Origin: Candidatus Omnitrophota bacterium
GTDB lineage: Bacteria > Omnitrophota > Gorgyraeia > 2-01-FULL-45-10
Length of the DNA: 9,150 nucleotides
Direction of reading: 5' to 3'
Assembly: GCA_026387115.1 (NCBI GenBank)
Contig: JAPLMI010000119.1
Location: 1 to 9,150 of the forward strand
Part shown: one piece after another, positions 5,372 to 9,150 of the stretch
Numbering within the stretch: position 1 is the first letter of the stretch
Layout: every line of letters starts with the position of its first letter
Notes under the pieces: generated by a model
The model's database searches: none
Seen by the model: the letters and a program-made list of their open reading frames with translations, nothing else
What the model was told of the DNA's origin: nothing
Position numbers and translations under genes: made by a program

Positions 5372-6121
5372 ATGAAACGATGGGAGAAAAAGGAATTAGT
5401 TAGAGGTCTGCGGTCTCGAGGACTAAGTTATAAAGAGATCGGGCAGAAAACGCCATTTCCTATTTCAAAAAGCACAATTAGCGATTGGTGTAAAGATATA
5501 GAGCTAACTTTTGAACAAAAAGAAAGACTGGCTAAACTTTTTAAGAATGGAAGCTACGCGGGAAGCTTGCGCGGTTCAAAAACAAATCAGATAAAAAGAG
5601 AAAAAGAAATCAGGGAAATCAAAGAAAAGGCAAGTTTAGAAATTTCTTCTTTGACTGAAAACGAATTCAAATTAGCGGGTGCGATGCTTTATTGGGCGGA
5701 GGGTGCGAAATCTCGATATGTAGATGTTGCTAATTCCGACCCTTTGTTAATCAGATTTATGGTCGGTTGGTTAAGAAGTATCTGTAAAGTTTCAGGAGAA
5801 AAATTCAGGGCAAGTTTACATTTACATTCGGGACAGAACGAGGAAACAATAAAAAAATATTGGTCGGAAATTACCGGCATTCCTATTGAGCGATTCGGGA
5901 AAAGTTATATTAAACGAGAAGGAAGTGGTTATAGAAAAAACAGATTGTACAACGGAACTATTAAAATTCGTGTTTGTGATAGAAACCTACTCCATAAGAT
6001 TCTCGGTTGGATTGAAGGGGTGGTTAAAAAAGGGCCGCTAGCTCATCCGGTAGAGCACTTGCCTCTTAAGCAAGGTGTGGCAGGTTCGAGTCCTTCGCGG
6101 CTCACCATTTTTTGTAGTTGA
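5372..6121 (+). CDS. HTH protein with possible homing-endonuclease-like domain, inside a tRNA cluster
   Basis: 249 residues as read. Residues 8-42 form a resolvase-like helix-turn-helix (L-S-Y-K-E-I-G ... I-S-K-S-T-I-S-D-W-C). After a Lys/Glu-rich linker comes a second domain with L-A-G-A-M-L-Y-W-A-E-G-A-K (101-113), V-A-N-S-D-P (119-124), H-L-H-S-G (150-154) and I-R-V-C-D-R-N-L-L-H-K-I-L-G-W-I-E-G (199-216). The L-A-G-x-M-x-x-x-A-E-G stretch and the G-W-I-E-G end loosely recall LAGLIDADG enzymes; this is a weak resemblance, and a catalytic acid is present at E110. There is no ribosome site, and an in-frame TAG at 5333-5335 limits the start to this ATG. Residues 221-245 are translated tRNA-Lys, so the native end was probably near residue 220. 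The ORF is poorer in GC than its neighbours, which suggests transfer. Confidence 0.6.
   Translation: MKRWEKKELVRGLRSRGLSYKEIGQKTPFPISKSTISDWCKDIELTFEQKERLAKLFKNGSYAGSLRGSKTNQIKREKEIREIKEKASLEISSLTENEFKLAGAMLYWAEGAKSRYVDVANSDPLLIRFMVGWLRSICKVSGEKFRASLHLHSGQNEETIKKYWSEITGIPIERFGKSYIKREGSGYRKNRLYNGTIKIRVCDRNLLHKILGWIEGVVKKGPLAHPVEHLPLKQGVAGSSPSRLTIFCS
6032..6107 (+). tRNA. tRNA-Lys (anticodon CTT)
   Basis: GGGCCGC (6032-6038) pairs with GCGGCTC (6097-6103, one G-T pair); discriminator A and encoded CCA follow. The anticodon stem CTTGC/GCAAG encloses CTCTTAA (6063-6069), giving CTT. The T arm GCAGG / TTCGAGT / CCTTC has one C-T mismatch. The length is 76 nt. It lies wholly within the reading frame of the preceding ORF and is followed by six T bases. 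Confidence 0.95.
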
Positions 6122-6137
6122 GGGAAAATTTCGCGAC

Positions 6138-6212
6138 GCGGCGGTAATTCAGTGGTAGAATGCGACCTTGCCAAGGTCGATGTCGTGGGTTCGAAACCCA
6201 TCCGCCGCTCCA
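6138..6212 (+). tRNA. tRNA-Gly (anticodon GCC)
   Basis: GCGGCGG (6138-6144) pairs with CCGCCGC (6202-6208); discriminator T6209 and encoded CCA follow. The anticodon stem CGACC/GGTCG encloses TTGCCAA (6168-6174), giving GCC. The T arm is GTGGG / TTCGAAA / CCCAT. The length is 75 nt. Its last 23 bases plus one recur at 6370-6393. Confidence 0.96.
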
Positions 6213-6213
6213 A
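6190..6213 (+). repeat. Direct repeat copy 1 (3' end of tRNA-Gly)
   Basis: The 24 bases from the T loop (TTCGAAA) through CCA plus one A recur exactly at 6370-6393, 180 bases downstream. This copy belongs to the intact tRNA gene. A tRNA 3' end with a downstream copy is the usual mark left by tRNA-site integration. Confidence 0.9.
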
Positions 6214-6233
6214 ATTTTACGAAGTAAAATTTG
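6211..6233 (+). repeat. Perfect palindrome, 10-bp arms, centre GAA
   Basis: CAAATTTTAC (6211-6220) and GTAAAATTTG (6224-6233) flank GAA. It starts within the CCA of tRNA-Gly and could act as a processing or termination hairpin, although no T run follows. Confidence 0.85.
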
Positions 6234-6349
6234 ATCCTGAAGCTGCGACGAAAAGGAGCAGCTGAAGGACCTTTGACAGGCGGTGGAGGTAAAGATACTT
6301 CGGCAGCTAAAATGCTCGCTAATCGCTCGCATTTTTAACGCTACCTCAG

Positions 6350-6376
6350 TTTCGAATTCGCTTCGCGAATTCGAAA
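6350..6376 (+). repeat. Perfect palindrome, 12-bp arms, centre TTC
   Basis: TTTCGAATTCGC (6350-6361) and GCGAATTCGAAA (6365-6376) flank TTC. The right end is shared with the second copy of the tRNA-Gly repeat, so the palindrome reads directly into T-loop sequence. Confidence 0.9.
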
Positions 6377-6393
6377 CCCATCCGCCGCTCCAA
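6370..6393 (+). repeat. Direct repeat copy 2 (orphan tRNA-Gly 3' end)
   Basis: Exact 24-base copy of 6190-6213 with no 5' tRNA half before it, so it is not a tRNA gene. It is a likely attachment-site remnant or a product of unequal duplication. Confidence 0.9.
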
Positions 6394-6412
6394 TTTTGCC
6401 TTCGGCAAAATT
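6392..6412 (+). repeat. Perfect palindrome, 9-bp arms, centre TTC
   Basis: AATTTTGCC (6392-6400) and GGCAAAATT (6404-6412) flank TTC. It follows directly on the orphan CCA, just as the GAA-centred palindrome follows the real tRNA-Gly CCA. Confidence 0.85.
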
Positions 6413-6415
6413 TCA

Positions 6416-6440
6416 TAGGGGAAAACGTAGTTTTCCCCTA
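6416..6440 (+). repeat. Perfect palindrome, 11-bp arms, centre GTA
   Basis: TAGGGGAAAAC (6416-6426) and GTTTTCCCCTA (6430-6440) flank GTA. Confidence 0.85.
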
Positions 6441-6482
6441 ATGACGTTCGCTCGCAAAAGGAGGATAAGCTAAGTTTGCTCG

Positions 6483-6524
6483 CTCACTGTTACCCCTTTC
6501 CTTAAAGAAAAGGCAAGTAGTGAG
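6483..6524 (+). repeat. Imperfect hairpin
   Basis: Outer stem CTCACT/AGTGAG, an internal loop, then CCTTT (6495-6499) with AAAGG (6509-6513), one C-A mismatch, and a three-base centre. It is less regular than its neighbours and could be a decayed member of the same set. Confidence 0.55.
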
Positions 6525-6539
6525 ACGATTTAATCTATA

Positions 6540-6574
6540 TTTAAGAGAAGGGGAATATTTCCCCTTCTCTTAAA
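6540..6574 (+). repeat. Perfect palindrome, 16-bp arms, centre TAT
   Basis: TTTAAGAGAAGGGGAA (6540-6555) and its exact reverse complement (6559-6574) flank TAT. It is the longest perfect hairpin in the window. It could end transcription from the tRNA side, but no T run follows. Confidence 0.9.
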
Positions 6575-6690
6575 ATCTTTACCTCTTTACATATGTGTCA
6601 CTTCGTGACCTTATATAAAGGAGTTTAACGAAAGTTACCTCGGATTAATATTTTTATCAGACGCTAGCAACAAAAGGAGGAGTATCCCAC

Positions 6691-7155
6691 ATGAAGATCA
6701 TGGAATTTTTGAGCAAGAAGGCGGTTACGATGAATCTGAAATCGGACGACAAGGAAGGCGTGATAAGAGAGCTTGTCGATCTCCTGGCCAAAGCGGATGA
6801 GATAAAAGGCAAAGATGAGCTCGTGAAGGCGCTCATGACGAGAGAATCGCTCGGTTCGACGGGCATAGGCCAGGGCATAGGGATACCTCACGCAAAGTCA
6901 GCGAACGCGAAAAACCTTGTAGCCGCGTTCGGGTTGTCGCAGAAAGGCGTTAACTTCGATTCGCTTGACGGAGAGCCGGTTTACATATTTTTCCTTCTGA
7001 TAGCTCCGGAGGAATCCGCAGGGCCCCATCTCAAAGCGCTCGCCAGGATATCGAGGATGCTGAAGGACAAATTTTTCAGGGAGATGCTTAGGAAAGCGAA
7101 AGACGAGAAAGAGATTTTGCGGATCATTCAAGAAGAAGACTCCAAGAAATATTAA
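6691..7155 (+). CDS. ptsN: PTS EIIA protein, nitrogen/fructose type (PtsN-like)
   Basis: 154 residues, the normal size of a single EIIA domain. The active-site region is S-L-G-S-T-G-I-G-Q-G-I-G-I-P-H-A-K-S (53-70), with phospho-accepting His67. It would receive phosphate from an HPr/NPr protein and act in regulation rather than sugar uptake, because no EIIB/EIIC gene is visible. AAAAGGAGG ends ten bases before the ATG. It is the first gene of a four-gene run with yvcK, an HPr gene and ptsI. The C-terminal part (A-R-I-S-R-M-L-K-D-K-F-F-R-E-M-L) is the standard helical end. The family is certain; PtsN as against a fructose-type EIIA is inferred from the lack of transporter domains. Confidence 0.9.
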   Translation: MKIMEFLSKKAVTMNLKSDDKEGVIRELVDLLAKADEIKGKDELVKALMTRESLGSTGIGQGIGIPHAKSANAKNLVAAFGLSQKGVNFDSLDGEPVYIFFLLIAPEESAGPHLKALARISRMLKDKFFREMLRKAKDEKEILRIIQEEDSKKY

Positions 7156-7162
7156 TTAAATA

Positions 7163-8407
7163 ATGAAGATATTAAAAGCGTTCAAATGGCTTTACCCCGG
7201 TATGTGGGTGAAACGCTGGATACTTCTCACGGCATTCGGCATTATCATGATATCTATGGGGTTCGTGATGGTGCTTCTGGAGCCGAACCCTAAGAATAAG
7301 ATTTACGCCAGCATAGTAATAATAACAGGAATACTCGCCGTTGTCACCGGCATAAAGAGGATAATAAAATCATTGTTGACCGTATTCCTGCCGCAGAGCG
7401 AGGACGAGCTTGTAGATAAAGTGTATAAGAAGAGGGTGCTTGAAAGGGGGCCGCGGATCGTCGTGATAGGCGGTGGGACCGGCCTTTCGACCCTTTTACA
7501 CGGCCTCAAGGAATATACGAGCAACATCACCGCTATCGTCACGGTTGCCGATGACGGCGGCTCCAGCGGCAGGTTAAGGAAAGAGTTCGATGTTCCGCCG
7601 CCCGGCGATATACGCAACTGCCTTGTCGCGCTCGCGGACGCGGAACCGCTTGTCGGGAAACTCTTTCAGTTCAGGTTCGAGGAGGGAACGGAATTTGCCG
7701 GGCACAACTTCGGCAATATTTTCATAACCGCGCTCTCCAAGGTAACGGGCGATTTTGACGCGGCTATAAAAGAGTCGAGCAAGGTACTCGCCATAAGAGG
7801 GAGGGTGCTGCCCTCAACGCTCGACAAGGTCAGCCTTGTGGCGGAACATGCCGACGGCAGCGAGACGGCCGGGGAGAGCCAGATACCGAAAGCCTCAAGT
7901 CCGATAAAGAAGATACGTTTGAGGCCGGTGAACTGCAGGCCTACGGATGAGGCCGTGGACGCCATAAGAAGGGCGGACCTGATCGTCCTCGGGCCGGGGA
8001 GCCTGTATACCAGCATAATGCCGAATCTTCTGGTCGGCAGGATCTATCAGGAGATAATAAATTCAAGGGCGGTCAAGGCGTATGTCTGCAACGTGATGAC
8101 CCAGAAAGGCGAAAGCGACGATTATAAGGCGAGCGATCACCTTAAGGCTATAATAGGGCATACGGCGCCGGGGCTCATCAATTACTGCATCGTAAATACC
8201 GCCAAGATCAAAGAGGATATGCTGAACAAATATAAGGCGGAAGATTCTTATCCCGTGGTTCCGGATACGGAGAACCTGAAGAAGATGAAATGCAAGGTCA
8301 TCGAGGCTCACATAATAAATACTCAGGGCTACGTCAGGCACGATCCGGATAAACTTGCGAAGATACTGGTAGATCTGGTCACAAGCCTTAAGAAGGCCAG
8401 AAACTGA
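7163..8407 (+). CDS. yvcK: YvcK/GlmR, UDP-sugar-binding CofD-like protein with membrane anchor
   Basis: 414 residues. Two hydrophobic segments (about 18-40 and 48-71) precede the YvcK domain, so it should sit on the inner membrane with its main domain in the cytoplasm. Conserved blocks are visible: I-G-G-G-T-G-L-S-T-L-L-H-G-L-K (102-116), A-D-D-G-G-S-S-G-R-L-R (129-139), P-P-P-G-D-I-R-N-C-L (145-154), A-G-H-N-F-G-N (179-185) and a later L-G-P-G-S-L-Y-T-S-I-M-P-N-L-L-V. YvcK/GlmR binds UDP-GlcNAc and steers carbon into wall precursors during growth on gluconeogenic carbon sources, as known from Bacillus. It starts seven bases after ptsN with only a weak ribosome site, so it is likely coupled. 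The N-terminal anchor also occurs in some YvcK proteins of other phyla. Confidence 0.93.
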   Translation: MKILKAFKWLYPGMWVKRWILLTAFGIIMISMGFVMVLLEPNPKNKIYASIVIITGILAVVTGIKRIIKSLLTVFLPQSEDELVDKVYKKRVLERGPRIVVIGGGTGLSTLLHGLKEYTSNITAIVTVADDGGSSGRLRKEFDVPPPGDIRNCLVALADAEPLVGKLFQFRFEEGTEFAGHNFGNIFITALSKVTGDFDAAIKESSKVLAIRGRVLPSTLDKVSLVAEHADGSETAGESQIPKASSPIKKIRLRPVNCRPTDEAVDAIRRADLIVLGPGSLYTSIMPNLLVGRIYQEIINSRAVKAYVCNVMTQKGESDDYKASDHLKAIIGHTAPGLINYCIVNTAKIKEDMLNKYKAEDSYPVVPDTENLKKMKCKVIEAHIINTQGYVRHDPDKLAKILVDLVTSLKKARN

Positions 8408-8419
8408 AATCACTCGAAC

Positions 8420-8698
8420 ATGACAGTGGAAAAGACGATCACGATAAAAAATAAACAGGGGCTGCATGCCAGGCCCGCGGCGCTATTTGTGCAGATAGCC
8501 AATAAATTTAATTCCGAGATCACCGTCTCCAAAGGAAGGCAGAAGGTGAACGGCAAGTCTATCATGGGTATAATGATGCTGGAGGCGGGAGTGGGCTCAA
8601 AGGTCACCATAACGGCGGTGGGCGAGGACGCTGAAAAGGCCGCATCCGACCTGACCGCTATCCTGTCAAACGAGGATATGGATAATTTCTTGATGTAA
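8420..8698 (+). CDS. ptsH: HPr phosphocarrier protein
   Basis: 92 residues with the whole HPr fold. The active-site motif Q-G-L-H-A-R-P-A-A has His16 and Arg18. The regulatory-serine motif G-K-S-I-M-G-I-M-M-L is intact with Ser47 (Ser46 of model HPr), so HPr kinase could in principle act on it. It takes phosphate from enzyme I and passes it to EIIA, here most likely the PtsN upstream. The ribosome site is weak (the ATG follows ACTCGAAC), and the gene starts 12 bases after yvcK. It could be named ptsO/npr if the system is purely regulatory. Confidence 0.94.
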   Translation: MTVEKTITIKNKQGLHARPAALFVQIANKFNSEITVSKGRQKVNGKSIMGIMMLEAGVGSKVTITAVGEDAEKAASDLTAILSNEDMDNFLM

Positions 8699-8716
8699 CC
8701 CCGAAAGGACGTGACT

Positions 8717-9150
8717 ATGACGAAGAAAAAAGAGATCCTGCTGAAAGGAATTCCGGCTTCACCCGGCATAACCATAGGCAAAGCGTTTCTTTTCGGAAGG
8801 GAGCAGTACGCGATCCCAAGGCGCGGCATAAAGGATGAGCATATACAAAGCGAGATAAGGCGGTTGAAGGAAGCGCTTGTCCAGACGAAGAACGAGATAC
8901 TCGAGATAAAGAAGCATATATCGGAAGAGATGGGAGCGGAGCACGGCCAGATCTTCAGCGCGCACCTCCTCGTCCTCGACGACAGCATGCTGATAGAGGA
9001 GGTCATTGCCCGGCTCAAGAAAGACAGGCTCGCCATCGAGTATATATTCCAGGACGTCCTGCGGCGCTATATCAAGGTCTTCTCCGAGATGGATGACGAA
9101 TATCTCAAGGAGCGTATAAGCGACATCAACGATGTCGGCAGGAGGCTCCT
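8717..9150 (+). CDS. ptsI: PTS enzyme I (PEP-protein phosphotransferase), N-terminal part
   Basis: The first 144 residues are in the window and the gene continues past the end. The opening K-G-I-P-A-S-P-G-I-T-I-G-K-A-F (10-24) is the standard EI N-terminus, followed by the helical HPr-binding part (E-I-R-R-L-K-E-A-L, then H-G-Q-I-F-S-A-H-L-L-V-L-D-D). The active-site His lies beyond the visible part. AAAGGA is seven bases before the ATG, and the gap after ptsH is 18 bases. Enzyme I starts the phosphorelay from PEP to HPr to EIIA, so this completes a minimal chain with the upstream genes. Confidence 0.93.
   Translation, partial: MTKKKEILLKGIPASPGITIGKAFLFGREQYAIPRRGIKDEHIQSEIRRLKEALVQTKNEILEIKKHISEEMGAEHGQIFSAHLLVLDDSMLIEEVIARLKKDRLAIEYIFQDVLRRYIKVFSEMDDEYLKERISDINDVGRRL

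Larger units (their letters stand above)
6213..6690 (+). other. Gene-free stretch of dense palindromes between tRNA-Gly and ptsN
   Basis: I find no convincing coding frame in about 480 bases. The stretch holds, in order: a palindrome at 6211-6233; a stem with tandem G-A mismatches (6235-6269); a weaker dyad GAGGTA...TACCTC (6286-6347) around AAAATGC...GCATTTT; palindromes at 6350-6376, 6392-6412 and 6416-6440; an imperfect hairpin at 6483-6524; a 16-bp-arm palindrome at 6540-6574; and a short one at 6597-6609. The motif GCTCGC recurs around 6314, 6325, 6448 and 6478. The last 80 bases are plain leader to ptsN; only a weak TTTAAC/TAATAT pair is visible as a promoter. Confidence 0.75.

Noticed and set aside
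5326..6107. Group I intron with tRNA exons on both sides
   Set aside because: The downstream tRNA-Lys is complete in itself and its 3' acceptor strand does not pair with the broken 5' half; I see no core pairing elements of a group I intron.
6370..6392. A second tRNA-Gly gene
   Set aside because: Only the T loop to CCA part is present; the acceptor 5' strand, D arm and anticodon arm are missing.
6102..6416. 104-residue reverse frame with two W-S-G-G-W-V-S-N repeats
   Set aside because: The repeated motif is the antisense translation of the tRNA-Gly 3' end and its copy, not a repeat protein.
6211..6609. CRISPR array
   Set aside because: The palindromes have different sequences and irregular spacing; there are no identical repeats with unique spacers.
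6624..6651. Promoter TTTAAC-N16-TAATAT before ptsN
   Set aside because: Both boxes match consensus poorly (three and four of six); too weak to call in AT-rich DNA.
8410..9036. 208-residue reverse frame opposite ptsH/ptsI
   Set aside because: It is the Ser-rich shadow of two clearly identified genes on the forward strand.

Overview
The window looks like a chromosomal contig from an uncultured anaerobic bacterium. Every tRNA gene encodes its own CCA, Shine-Dalgarno sites are strong, genes overlap tightly (ATGA/TAATG), and a PTS/YvcK housekeeping cluster sits at the right end. The scm-type radical SAM cassette and the overall style would fit Omnitrophota (OP3) or a deltaproteobacterium-like anaerobe. 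That placement is an inference, because there is no rRNA or marker protein to settle it.

Left part (1-4405). The 3' end of an unrecognised gene runs into a tRNA-Arg(TCG), and its stop codon lies inside the tRNA. Then comes a compact operon: a PqqD-like RiPP recognition protein (ScmD), two different radical SAM/SPASM enzymes (ScmE, ScmF), a very small gene at 2759-2920, an HPr-kinase-like protein (ScmC), and a soluble SipW/Sec11-type S26 peptidase. This matches the 'SynChlorMet' cassette, for which, as far as I recall, no precursor peptide was assigned in the original family descriptions. The small gene has all the hallmarks of the precursor: a near-perfect ribosome site, an ATGA overlap with scmF, a charged leader with a W-x2-PKL-x2-L motif, and a core with three Cys spaced exactly ten residues apart, each starting a C-x2-G-[ST] repeat. 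The proposed order of events is inference: ScmD binds the leader, ScmE/ScmF modify the Cys repeats, ScmC acts as a P-loop kinase-like partner, and the peptidase removes the leader.

Middle part (4406-6690). This is an accessory stretch. It holds a toxin-antitoxin operon whose toxin seems to lack its middle, driven by a near-consensus promoter with a 12-bp palindrome in the spacer and bracketed by an 18-bp inverted repeat. A tRNA cluster follows: Leu(TAG), a tRNA broken off in the anticodon loop, an HTH/endonuclease-like ORF starting 7 bases later and reading through the next tRNA, then Lys(CTT) and Gly(GCC). Behind tRNA-Gly, a 24-bp copy of its 3' end lies 180 bp downstream, and about 400 bp of non-coding DNA carries a series of perfect palindromes, nearly all with 3-nt centres.

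Right part (6691-9150). An ordinary co-directional cluster: PtsN-type EIIA, YvcK/GlmR with an N-terminal membrane anchor, HPr, and enzyme I (cut by the window end). This links phosphotransfer regulation with cell-wall precursor control.
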